Source of the DNA: Bacillota bacterium
GTDB taxonomy: Bacteria > Bacillota > Bacilli > Paenibacillales > Paenibacillaceae
NCBI GenBank assembly: GCA_023391635.1
Contig: JAEWAQ010000013.1
Location: 103,493 to 167,492, forward strand
Length of the DNA: 64,000 nt
Direction: 5' to 3'
Position numbers and translations under genes: made by a program. Below are positions 15,208 to 23,052 of this stretch, in pieces. The notes under the pieces are model-generated. The model saw only the letters and a program-made list of their open reading frames with translations, had not been told where the DNA came from and ran no database searches. Every line of letters begins with the position of its first letter. Positions within the stretch are counted from its first letter, which is position 1.

Positions 15208-16989
15208 TTACTTAATTTTATCGATATCCTTCGGTTTGCTGAGTTTTGCCGACATTACAAACATCTCTTTGCTGATCTCCAACCGGCGTTCCGGAGTCGT
15301 GCTGTCCAGTCGGAATTCCTCGTATAGTTTGTGAAGCGGACCATTCTTAAGCTCGAAGCTCTCGGGCGTGTGGAATTGCACCTCGAACTTCTGCCCGTCT
15401 GGACTGATGAAGATGCCGTTGATGCCTTTATATGGATTGCGCTTGTCGTTCCAAGTGTTTTTAAGCTTGAATTGAGAATACCCTTTCGCTTCCATCTCAC
15501 CCGTTACGGCATTGAAAGACTCCGCAAGCTTGTCCCCAGCAGTTTGATAAGTGTATCGAATGACGTCGTTTGTTCCCGCGATCGTATCGCTAATGATCTT
15601 TGTATCCAAACTGTTTTTGCTGTCAGAATTGACCTTACGCAAATAGGAGTCCTTCGATTTCAAACGATAATCCAGGCCCACGAGTTCGGCACCGGTAGCC
15701 TTAGAAATCTCCTGGAGATCCGTCGTGATTTTCGGCTCATTTACGATGATCTTTTCATAAGCGTTTAGCTTGCGGTAATCGCCTTTAAGCTGGCTCCACT
15801 CCTCACTTCCAGTATACTTCAAGTCCTGGAAGGCGGCAAAGGATTTCGGGGCGTCTGAACCGAGCAACTTTTTGTAACGATCGTACTGCTGTTTGTCGGC
15901 GACCTTGTTTTGAATCTGCTTCTCGATGGTAGCGACCTGATCAGCCCCATGTCTCACATCCAAACCTTGCCGCCAATCCGAATAACTCGTATCCGCTAGC
16001 ACCAGTTGCGATTCACCTGTAACCGGATCCCGGGCGCGTCTATCGATGCCTTCATACGTATCCTGCCCAAAGTACGCCCGTGTCGTGCTGCGGCAATAAG
16101 GATGCAACGGCGGCATGTTCTTACCGGGAACAGCATCCTTGGTATCGTAGACCTTCAGATCATGCTCCCGGCATTCCGGCGATGTGCGAGCGTCCAGGGT
16201 TGCGAGAAACTGATATTGATCGATCTCGGCTTCCTGGTAGCTCTCCAGCTCAGCAGCGTTCGCCATATACGTCGTCTCGGTTCGTATTAACCTGTTGGCC
16301 GCATGCTTTCCTACCTCCATCCGCTCCTGCAGCTGCTGAGACATCTTCCTGGTGCTTAGACCAGACATGAAGCCGCCTGTCAGCACATCGTTCAATTGTC
16401 CTGCCAGCGCATCCGTATTGCCCCACACACGCTTGCTATAGTGCTCACCTGACCATGGCCGCTTAAGGATCGTTTCAATCGTCCTGGTCGGCATACCAGC
16501 GAATTCAAAGCCTACGCCTAAACCCCGCTGTACGTCGAACATCGTCCGGTAATAGGCATCGTTGATCGTGCCGATATAGCAACCCGTGCTGGCCGCTATC
16601 TCCGCATCAGCGATGATCTTGGTCTGAACATAGGTGTTTGCCTTAAGTGCCTGCATTCGCGTAATGCGAGCCGCATATGCAGGGGCGTTCAACTGGTTGA
16701 GCAGTTGCCGCTTGATCGCAGGGTCCTTTATCTGGCTAATTTTCGCTTTGATACGATCCCACTCAGCACGGCTGATCGGTTCATTCAGCAGTTTGACTGC
16801 TTCATCAATAGATAAGCCGCCGTCTTTGGCATACTTCCCGAATATCCTTTCAACCTCAGCATCGATGTCTTGGAGACCCTTGTCATAAGCCTGAGTAACG
16901 GTGTGGACTGTCGAGTCAGCGGCACGATGATAAGACGCCATTCGTTGCATTGCCCGCTTGTCCCAATAACTATTAGGCGGCTGCTTCAT
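15208..16989 (-). CDS. MuF minor head protein with RelA/SpoT-like C-terminal domain
   Basis: 593 residues. Residues 1-190 are the helical head-protein region. Residues about 195-305 are the MuF domain, with RLIRTETTYMANAA near 233, TLDARTSPEC near 264 and PPLHPYCRS at 293-301. Residues about 410-593 are an extra domain: YRLKSKDS (441-448), DVIRYT (475-480), NPYKGIN (518-524) and FEVQFHTPESF (535-545). These line up with the RelA/SpoT synthetase signatures (RVK/S, D-x-R, the GYQSLH tyrosine and the EIQIRT glutamate), with D475, Y520 and E536 in the key places. MuF proteins with toxin tails are known from temperate phages. Synthesis of (p)ppGpp- or (p)ppApp-like products is inference. It overlaps the portal gene by 17 bases. 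Confidence 0.82.
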   Translation of the reverse strand: MKQPPNSYWDKRAMQRMASYHRAADSTVHTVTQAYDKGLQDIDAEVERIFGKYAKDGGLSIDEAVKLLNEPISRAEWDRIKAKISQIKDPAIKRQLLNQLNAPAYAARITRMQALKANTYVQTKIIADAEIAASTGCYIGTINDAYYRTMFDVQRGLGVGFEFAGMPTRTIETILKRPWSGEHYSKRVWGNTDALAGQLNDVLTGGFMSGLSTRKMSQQLQERMEVGKHAANRLIRTETTYMANAAELESYQEAEIDQYQFLATLDARTSPECREHDLKVYDTKDAVPGKNMPPLHPYCRSTTRAYFGQDTYEGIDRRARDPVTGESQLVLADTSYSDWRQGLDVRHGADQVATIEKQIQNKVADKQQYDRYKKLLGSDAPKSFAAFQDLKYTGSEEWSQLKGDYRKLNAYEKIIVNEPKITTDLQEISKATGAELVGLDYRLKSKDSYLRKVNSDSKNSLDTKIISDTIAGTNDVIRYTYQTAGDKLAESFNAVTGEMEAKGYSQFKLKNTWNDKRNPYKGINGIFISPDGQKFEVQFHTPESFELKNGPLHKLYEEFRLDSTTPERRLEISKEMFVMSAKLSKPKDIDKIK

Positions 16990-18370
16990 CGTCGTCGTTC
17001 ACATCCTCGTTATCGCCTCCACCCATCGGCATGCCGAATGCCTGCTGATTGCGCTTGATATCTTCCGCTTTCTGCTTGTTCAGTTCCTTCGTTGCAGTAG
17101 CGGCGTCGTCCACAAAAGAAAGTTGATTGATAAGCATCTCATTCGGCACCATGCTTGCCAATTGAGATATCATCTGTGCCGTCTCCAGATCGTTCGACGG
17201 CAGATTACGCGTCATCGTAATCGTCACATCGGATACGTCGGTTGCCTTCCCTTTCACCTTCATGATGTTAGCGAATAGCTTCAACCGCTCGCGCAATCCT
17301 TGGACAAAATAGCGTTCCTTGTTCTTCGCGAGCTGCTCTAAGCCGAGAAGCTTGTACTTCATGGCGACGCCGGAAGCATTCGCAGCAAAGTTTTCATCGG
17401 TCAAGTTCGGGACCATAGAAAACTCATGGATGTCCGATTTGATCGCGTTGCGCAAAACCTCGACTTGTTGCTCGTTAAGTTGCTTTACAAGCCAATCCGC
17501 ATCAGCATCCTGTCCGGCCGGTAGCTCAAGGACTTTATACTGCTTGAGTAGCTTGATCGTCCTGCTTGCCTCTTGCACGTCGTCACCAAGCGACGCTCCT
17601 TTGATCTTCAGGATCGCATCGACGAGTTGCTCTTTGTCGTTTACACGGTCAGACATAAGCACGTTGTAAGCATCGATCAGGCTGATTTGCTGCTCGAAAT
17701 CGCCCTGTTGCTCTTCGTTGTTCCAGAATTCTACAACAGGCACGGCACCGAAATAATGGTGCTGAACATCAACCATCTCGAAGCTGCTCAGGTCCGCACC
17801 GTAATACGAGACAATCAGTTCCGGTGTGTACACGTTGATCTTCCAGCCGATCGGCGCATTATCTATGTCCTTCTTTTCGTAATAATGAACGCCGAACAGG
17901 CTTTTATACTCGACAGTGTCATCTACCACAAGGAATAATTGCCGTGGGTCGATGACCGTTGCTTTCGGAATCGGCACATCATCGCTCGTCATGAAATACA
18001 ACTCCCGACCGACGCCGAATATGGACAAATCCTTTGCCAACTCGGCGTCATGCGAAACGATATCGTTCTGCTTGTACGTCTCCGTGATATCATCGATCTG
18101 CTTGCCATCGTATTTTACCGGGTTACCTGTCACATAGCCGACCGCAATGTCCGTGATGTACTTGGCGTGATTCGCGACCAGTTTGTTATTCGGCAAGCCG
18201 GTATCGTCGCCGAGCTTGCGCTTCAAGATCGCTTGCTTGCCCATGTAGTAATTGTCCAGGTTGTCGAGCCGAGCTATGCCCGCCTGATGTTCCTTGATGC
18301 AGCTAGCGATCAGCGGGAGTGGGATATCGTTTGGGTCATCGATTAGATCACGGTCGCGTATAATGGCCAA
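16973..18370 (-). CDS. Portal protein, SPP1 gp6 type
   Basis: 465 residues. Recognisable blocks are NYYMGKQAILKRKLGDD (about 41), NKLVANHAKYITDIAVGYVTGNPV in pieces (about 62-85), KATVIDPRQLFLVVDD, GAVPVVEFWNNEEQQGDFE, and the stem-region helix with VLRNAIKSDIHEFSMVPNLTDENFAANASG. They form the dodecameric DNA entry ring at one capsid vertex. A very acidic tail (DNEDVNDDDE) ends the protein. The gene follows the 96-residue zinc-binding gene without a gap. Confidence 0.9.
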   Translation of the reverse strand: MAIIRDRDLIDDPNDIPLPLIASCIKEHQAGIARLDNLDNYYMGKQAILKRKLGDDTGLPNNKLVANHAKYITDIAVGYVTGNPVKYDGKQIDDITETYKQNDIVSHDAELAKDLSIFGVGRELYFMTSDDVPIPKATVIDPRQLFLVVDDTVEYKSLFGVHYYEKKDIDNAPIGWKINVYTPELIVSYYGADLSSFEMVDVQHHYFGAVPVVEFWNNEEQQGDFEQQISLIDAYNVLMSDRVNDKEQLVDAILKIKGASLGDDVQEASRTIKLLKQYKVLELPAGQDADADWLVKQLNEQQVEVLRNAIKSDIHEFSMVPNLTDENFAANASGVAMKYKLLGLEQLAKNKERYFVQGLRERLKLFANIMKVKGKATDVSDVTITMTRNLPSNDLETAQMISQLASMVPNEMLINQLSFVDDAATATKELNKQKAEDIKRNQQAFGMPMGGGDNEDVNDDDEAAA

Positions 18371-18661
18371 TTAATTCACCTTCTTTCGCAAGGCATCCAT
18401 CGCCAAGATGGAGTCCGCGCCGTATACGGTTGATCCGTCCTGCAATTGAACGTATGCTTCCCTAACTTGTCCGTGGCCGCAGCAAGCATTCATAACGCCG
18501 GGTAAGGTTCCCATGCAGGCATCATGCCCATCTGGTGTCTGAAACTCTCCGCAATGGCCACATGGTCTCTTGTTATACGTTTCTGCTGTTGGCTCTTTGG
18601 TATCGCAAAATACCCATTTACCACCGACGCATTCAATCTTATGGCCGCGCAAGTAAGACAT
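18371..18661 (-). CDS. Small cysteine-rich, putative zinc-binding phage protein
   Basis: 96 residues with several Cys/His pairs (RPCGHCGEF near 33, DACMG, MNACCGHGQV near 57). They could bind one or two zinc ions. It is inserted exactly between the large terminase and portal genes, touching both. No family is recognised. A DNA-packaging accessory role is a guess from position. Confidence 0.6.
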   Translation of the reverse strand: MSYLRGHKIECVGGKWVFCDTKEPTAETYNKRPCGHCGEFQTPDGHDACMGTLPGVMNACCGHGQVREAYVQLQDGSTVYGADSILAMDALRKKVN

Positions 18662-19924
18662 TCACCTCACCCCAATCTTAGCTTTGTTGCCAACCTTTAG
18701 ACGTGCATTGCGCATCTCGTCTTCCATCGCATAGCGCACCGCGTCGATGCTGTGATTGTCCTTGTCGGGATATCCGTCCTTAAAGTTGCCGTTCGAATCT
18801 CGTTCCAGCTCATAACCGTAGAATTCTCGTTTCGTATTCGGGCAGCGAACCGGGTCGATAATGATCTCATCTAGGTCCTCCAGGAACTTAACTCCATGTT
18901 CGACACTGTCCGGTCCCTTCTTGGCGCCCGATATGTTCAATCCGAGCTCTCGAAATTCATTTATCGTTCGCGGCTCTGCACTATCCGCCGTAATTAACCG
19001 ATTTCCGGTGTTCTCTTTCTTGATCTCGGTTACAGCCGAACGGTTACTCATGCGAACCTTGTGAATCTCGTAGAAGATAAACAGTCGCTTCCGCGTCTTG
19101 TCATAATGCATAGTACCGTAATGAAGCGGGTCCTTCGCATATCCGAAGTCTAGGCCGCGCTTGATCCGATCGAATCGAGTGATCTCTTCGTCGGTGATCG
19201 GTCTGAATGTGAGGTTAAGAAACACCTCTCCGCCAGTTCCGGTAACCTTGCCCAGGTATTCGTGCTCATAGGCATCCAAGTTCTTACGCTTAAGCTCTTC
19301 AGCTTCAACAAAAAACTGCTCCCCCAGCCAATGGCGAGGAACAGTCTCATACGTGCTATGGTGAACGAGTCGGTCAGCTCGCTGTTCGGTAACTTCTGCG
19401 TTTACCCAGTTGCGTTGCGACTTCGGCGGGTTGAACGAATAGAAAACGGTGAACGTCGGACCGCCGCGAAGGAACGTCTGATTAATCGTCCGGATGTCTC
19501 CCGGCTCGAATTCGTCTATTTCCTCGTACCAGACGTATTTGATATACCCGCGCCTGAGCTTGCTGGACTTTACCTTCTTCGGTTTGTCCGCGCCCCGGAA
19601 GATGATCTTCTGTCCGGTTGGCTTATACGTCAGGCTCATCGGGCTTACGCTGTCATGCCATAGGTGAGAGACGCCCAGAACATCGATCGCCCAAAGCAGC
19701 TGCTCATAGACACTCTCACGCAAGTTCTCCTTGACCTTCCGGAGCGCCACGGCATTAGCATTCGGATCTCTCATCATCCCAAAAATGAGTTCAACGCCGA
19801 CGAATGAGGACTTTGTACTTCCTCGGCCACCGGGAAACCAATAGTGAGTATACCGATCCTCTTTCAGAGCATGATGAACCTCGTAGAAGCTTGGCGCGAT
19901 CAGGTCGGTTAGTGCGACTTGCAT
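18662..19924 (-). CDS. Terminase large subunit, PBSX family
   Basis: 420 residues. The ATPase part has a Walker A GGRGSTKS at 33-40 and a Walker B-like YVWYEEIDEF near 130, with a coupling FYSFNPP later. The nuclease part has DFGY near 249, TADSAEP near 310 and a late DNHSIDAVRYAMED. This motor cuts and packages phage DNA with the small subunit and portal. All catalytic blocks are present. Confidence 0.92.
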   Translation of the reverse strand: MQVALTDLIAPSFYEVHHALKEDRYTHYWFPGGRGSTKSSFVGVELIFGMMRDPNANAVALRKVKENLRESVYEQLLWAIDVLGVSHLWHDSVSPMSLTYKPTGQKIIFRGADKPKKVKSSKLRRGYIKYVWYEEIDEFEPGDIRTINQTFLRGGPTFTVFYSFNPPKSQRNWVNAEVTEQRADRLVHHSTYETVPRHWLGEQFFVEAEELKRKNLDAYEHEYLGKVTGTGGEVFLNLTFRPITDEEITRFDRIKRGLDFGYAKDPLHYGTMHYDKTRKRLFIFYEIHKVRMSNRSAVTEIKKENTGNRLITADSAEPRTINEFRELGLNISGAKKGPDSVEHGVKFLEDLDEIIIDPVRCPNTKREFYGYELERDSNGNFKDGYPDKDNHSIDAVRYAMEDEMRNARLKVGNKAKIGVR

Positions 19925-20098
19925 ATCACATCGTCACCGCCTCCAGTTGACATCTGTATCAATCATGCATTTTGTACATATGTCTGAACGCTCGGTGTTC
20001 AAATTCGGGCAAATTCAGCCGTTTTCGCCGATTCCGTTTCCGTGGAACAATTCAGAATCACTGCCTTTATGCCGAATATGCGATCTCACGATTCCTCG

Positions 20099-20602
20099 TT
20101 ATCGCTCCGTTTTTCGCGGCACATCATCAAGGATCTGAACCGCCCCATTTACATCGACTTGCTGCTTATCTATCCACATACCGTATCGCTTACCAAGCAA
20201 CTCAAGCGCCTTGATCTTGTCGGCAAATCGGATCTCGCGCTCGACACCTTCGCCTTCCTCGAACGGGATCGTCTTGACCTTCACGCTGGCAATCGCCGCA
20301 CGATCATCCGCACTCGTTTCGGCGTTCAGTTCGACCGTGTCCATGTTGACCAGCTGCGTCGGGTCCAAGAAGGCGATGCGGGCAAGTTCACGAAGGATTC
20401 GCTCCTGGTTGACACCTGTTCGGGCGCTGTGCTCAGCCATCCGCTGATTAATGTACGCGCGAACCTTAGCATTCGTTAGCAGCCTTGAACCTTGTTCAGT
20501 TGCCGCATTCGGACTATATCCAGCGCGGATCGCAGCCTGCGTGGCATTGAGGTCAATCAGGTATTCATCTGCGAACCGTTGCTGCTTGGCCGTCAATGCC
20601 AT
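20099..20602 (-). CDS. Terminase small subunit
   Basis: 167 residues from the ATG at 20602, with GAGGTG 6 nt upstream; the open frame starts 9 bases earlier without a site. MALTAKQQRFADEYLIDLNATQAAIRAGY in pieces is the DNA-binding helix-turn-helix of the Terminase_2 family, followed by a coiled-coil oligomerisation region and ADKIKALELLGKRYGMW. It recognises the packaging site and loads the large subunit. About 175 bases of apparently non-coding DNA separate it from TerL, a likely place for the packaging site; I see no clear repeat there. Confidence 0.88.
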   Translation of the reverse strand: MALTAKQQRFADEYLIDLNATQAAIRAGYSPNAATEQGSRLLTNAKVRAYINQRMAEHSARTGVNQERILRELARIAFLDPTQLVNMDTVELNAETSADDRAAIASVKVKTIPFEEGEGVEREIRFADKIKALELLGKRYGMWIDKQQVDVNGAVQILDDVPRKTER

Positions 20603-20687
20603 TGCGATCACCTCATTTCAGGAAAATAAAATTTCTAGAATACTTTGTTCCATACTTTCACTCTTCTAAACCTTGGCATTTAGCTAC

Positions 20688-20713
20688 TACAGTATGTTAA
20701 ACAACATATTGTA
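20688..20713. promoter_or_regulatory. 11-bp inverted repeat between terS and the GIY-YIG gene
   Basis: TACAGTATGTT-AAAC-AACATATTGTA, an inverted repeat with one mismatch. A further half-site TACAACATAT follows at about 20733. It lies between divergent genes, 43 bases before the plus-strand -10. It is a probable operator for a phage regulator, possibly the ArpU-like protein; which protein binds is unknown. Confidence 0.5.
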
Positions 20714-20752
20714 CGAATTTGGATTTGGACACTACAACATATAGAAAAATCA

Positions 20753-20761
20753 TGGTATAAT
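20753..20761 (+). promoter_or_regulatory. Extended -10 promoter for the GIY-YIG gene
   Basis: TGG-TATAAT, an extended -10 box, 22 bases before the GGAGGTGA of the plus-strand gene. The hexamer 17 bp upstream (TACAAC) is a poor -35, consistent with an extended -10 promoter or with activator control. Confidence 0.55.
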
Positions 20762-20788
20762 AATCCAATGAAAGGAGGTGAACAACCG

Positions 20789-21268
20789 ATGCAAGAGCCA
20801 TTCATCTTTTCAGAATTTACAAAGTCCAGCATACCCGAAAACGGGGGATTATATGTTCTACTTGGACATCCACATCTCGGGAAATATCCGGTATTGTATG
20901 TTGGACAGGCAAATGATTTACGGAGAAGATTCGGTGAACATTTGAATAGTGATGATCTCCGAATACAGCGAGATGTGTTCTTCTACGATTATGAACTTCA
21001 GCCAAACGGATTGTTACGGAATAAACGCGAAAAGGAATTGATTCAACTTTACAATCCGCCGTTTAATGTAATGCTAAAGCCAAAACTGTTACCAAATCCG
21101 TTAACACCAAAATTACAACAGACACTTCCAGTTTCGCCTTTCAAGCAAAAAGCAAGAAGTCCGTTGTCGGATTTACTCGATGAAATGAATCGCCAAAAGA
21201 AACAACAAGAACTTGAACTGAAGCTTCGGACGGAAGCGTTACTGAATGCTTTAAAAAAATTCAGTTAG
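20789..21268 (+). CDS. GIY-YIG domain protein
   Basis: 159 residues started at the ATG behind GGAGGTGA; an earlier ATG at 20768 precedes that site. The N-terminal domain has GGLYVLL (about 20) and VLYVGQANDLRRRFGEHL (about 36-54), the GLY...YVG core with the following arginine of GIY-YIG nucleases. RNKREKELIQLYNPPFN supplies the later glutamate and asparagine. The rest is a lysine-rich helical tail. It lies on the plus strand inside a minus-strand phage module and is AT-rich, so a mobile or accessory gene is likely. Homing is possible but no invaded gene is seen. Confidence 0.78.
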   Translation: MQEPFIFSEFTKSSIPENGGLYVLLGHPHLGKYPVLYVGQANDLRRRFGEHLNSDDLRIQRDVFFYDYELQPNGLLRNKREKELIQLYNPPFNVMLKPKLLPNPLTPKLQQTLPVSPFKQKARSPLSDLLDEMNRQKKQQELELKLRTEALLNALKKFS

Positions 21269-21279
21269 GAGTATACCCC

Positions 21280-21474
21280 ATGTACCTGGTTGGAAAACCA
21301 CTGCGTACCTCTGAGGAAATACAACATGCGATTGACCGTTCAATTCCAGTCGCCGTTTGGCAGAACGGAGAAATGTTAGATCAAGGTGGTCTAATCGAAC
21401 AACATGATGAATCTACTGTTAAAATCAATGGATATTATTTTTTTAAAGCCACCTGCGATTTTAAAACTCGCTAA
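21280..21474 (+). CDS. Small protein co-transcribed with the GIY-YIG gene
   Basis: 64 residues, with AGGAG 8 bases upstream, 11 bases after the GIY-YIG stop. It is a compact beta-type sequence: SIPVAVWQNGEMLDQGGLIEQHD and VKINGYYFFKATCDF. I do not recognise it. The pairing, shared strand and common terminator suggest a two-gene unit with the nuclease-like protein, such as a partner or inhibitor. That role is speculative. Confidence 0.55.
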   Translation: MYLVGKPLRTSEEIQHAIDRSIPVAVWQNGEMLDQGGLIEQHDESTVKINGYYFFKATCDFKTR

Positions 21475-21487
21475 GGTGGCTTCTTCC
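21446..21487 (+). terminator. Terminator of the GIY-YIG island
   Basis: AAGCCACC...GGTGGCTT stem (21446-21453 with 21475-21482) enclosing the stop codon, followed by the pyrimidine-rich TTCTTCCTC. It ends the plus-strand pair before the convergent late regulator. Confidence 0.6.
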
Positions 21488-21580
21488 TCATTTGAGACGT
21501 TTGATCGATCATCTGCTTTGTATGTCTATATCATGCTCCTCACTATATAGGCGCATCGTACGGCAAGATTTCACCTTTTT

Positions 21581-22069
21581 TCATAAACTCAGAAAAATGT
21601 TTGATATTTTCGCTTGATCGATCTTCTCTTTCGCCCTATCCACATACGATTGAACCGTGCTTTTTCCAAGATTCAATTCGGCTGCGATTTCTTCCAGACT
21701 CATCAAGTCGACGTTGAACATCATGAAACATTGCCTTTCCCGCTCCGACAGTTCACGCATTGCCTCTTCGATCTTGAAGCGGTCTTGTTTTGATAATTCA
21801 TTTGCTGTTACGTCGCGTTCGATAATATGTCGACTACGCTTGGATTCGTATTTCTCGATCCACTCCGGATCCCATGTTCTTATCCGGTATCGTCGCTCAA
21901 TCCCTCTCATGCTGCCCGGCCGTCTTCCCGTTCGCAGCCATTGAAGCGTATAGTCGCAATCCCCGATCATTTCCCCGATTATTTGCCGCTCGCCTCTATC
22001 TGTGTTCAATGTGCGGAGCGCTCTGAGTATTTTACGCGTATGTCTGTACGGTTCGATCAAGTCTTCCAT
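21581..22069 (-). CDS. ArpU-like late gene transcription regulator
   Basis: 162 residues. The C-terminal part EAMRELSERERQCFMMFNVDLMSLEEIAAELNLGKSTVQSYVDRAKEKI in pieces is a sigma-region-4/LuxR-like helix-turn-helix. The N-terminus is basic and helical. This is the layout of ArpU/XpF-type phage regulators that switch on late genes. It sits between the replication module and the terminase genes, as such regulators usually do. Confidence 0.8.
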   Translation of the reverse strand: MEDLIEPYRHTRKILRALRTLNTDRGERQIIGEMIGDCDYTLQWLRTGRRPGSMRGIERRYRIRTWDPEWIEKYESKRSRHIIERDVTANELSKQDRFKIEEAMRELSERERQCFMMFNVDLMSLEEIAAELNLGKSTVQSYVDRAKEKIDQAKISNIFLSL

Positions 22070-22092
22070 TCCCGCTCCGCCTCCTCCCTATA

Positions 22093-22365
22093 TCAGTATT
22101 CGAATGTCCTGTCCTTCAAGTCGGTAATAAGATTCCGAAGAACGGTCGCCGTTCTCTCTTCCTGCCTGCTATCCTCGATGCCTGCGCATGTTTCCAAGTG
22201 CTCGATAAGTTGGGCACGGTCGATCCCCTTGTCCGCTAACGCCTTAAGCAGCGCCTTGAACCAATCTTTCGCGACCGTTCCAGCTATCGGTTTGTCGCTG
22301 TATACATAGTCCTTGATTTGTTCCAATAGGGCCGGAGTTAGTTCTGGTTCTGCTATTCCTTTCAT
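22093..22365 (-). CDS. Hypothetical early phage protein
   Basis: 90 residues, helical, with GIAEPELTPALLEQIKDYVYSDKPIAGTVAKDWFKALLKALADKGIDRAQLIEHLETC in pieces. No cysteine pairs or membrane segment. The ATG overlaps the upstream TGA by 4 bases. I do not recognise the family. Confidence 0.6.
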   Translation of the reverse strand: MKGIAEPELTPALLEQIKDYVYSDKPIAGTVAKDWFKALLKALADKGIDRAQLIEHLETCAGIEDSRQEERTATVLRNLITDLKDRTFEY

Positions 22366-22781
22366 GATCTCACCCGCTTCTGTTCGAACTCATTGGCAGT
22401 TATTACGCCAGTGCGTGGGTGGTACTGCCGCGAATCGAGAAAGGCGACTTGTTTTTCCGTGGCTTTCACAATTGCACGTAAGTCGCGTAAAAGTCCTTCA
22501 TTTCGCTTAATGTACTCATATAGAGTTTTCATAGCATGGTTCTCGTCCTTGCATATGCGACGCTTTCGGCGATTCTCTCGAATCTTCCTGACAAGTTGAT
22601 ATCCTTCAGCCGCGTTATACGATGTCAATTCTACGATATGGTCAAGGTCGCCGCGCTCGCTGTCATACTTGGAAATTGAGGCGTCGTTTTGCTCGAATTG
22701 CTTCAAGACGGTTTCCACGAGATAGAGCAACTGGTTAGCCGCTTGTTTCGGGTCAAACTGTATTTGTCCCAACATGGTCAT
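22362..22781 (-). CDS. Hypothetical early phage protein, coiled coil
   Basis: 139 residues, strongly helical and basic in the middle (RKIRENRRKRRICKDENHAMKTLYEYI). The start is either the ATG at 22781 in an ATGA overlap or the one at 22775, which has GGAGG 7 nt upstream. Not recognised. Linked by overlaps to both neighbours. Confidence 0.6.
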   Translation of the reverse strand: MTMLGQIQFDPKQAANQLLYLVETVLKQFEQNDASISKYDSERGDLDHIVELTSYNAAEGYQLVRKIRENRRKRRICKDENHAMKTLYEYIKRNEGLLRDLRAIVKATEKQVAFLDSRQYHPRTGVITANEFEQKRVRS

Positions 22782-23047
22782 GCCTCCGATTTTCGAATGT
22801 TTAGAAGTTCTTCTAAGAGTTTGTCGTAGACCTTTATCATTTCTTGTCGCTTGGCCGGATCTTTTTCCTTCTCGATCTTATAAGCACCTACGCGAATTCG
22901 GGCAAGCAGATGATCTTCCGTTGACTCAACGCCTGTCGCTTTAAAGAATGTGTCCTGCTGATATCGATCGAACTGCGCGCTTAATTCATAGGCTTCTTCG
23001 TATTTCCCCTCTTCGTAAAGATCGATCGCCGCAGCTACGATGTCCAT
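22778..23047 (-). CDS. Hypothetical TPR-like small phage protein
   Basis: 89 residues from MDIVAAAIDLYEEGKYEEAYELSAQFDRYQ, with AAGGAGTG 6 nt before the ATG; the longer open frame lacks a site. The repeated helix pattern with LYEEGKYEEAYEL resembles one TPR-like pair. Function unknown. Confidence 0.6.
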   Translation of the reverse strand: MDIVAAAIDLYEEGKYEEAYELSAQFDRYQQDTFFKATGVESTEDHLLARIRVGAYKIEKEKDPAKRQEMIKVYDKLLEELLNIRKSEA

Positions 23048-23052
23048 TTCGA

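Noticed and set aside
19947..20138. Plus-strand frame between terminase genes
   Set aside because: No ribosome site and partly antisense to terS; the gap looks non-coding.
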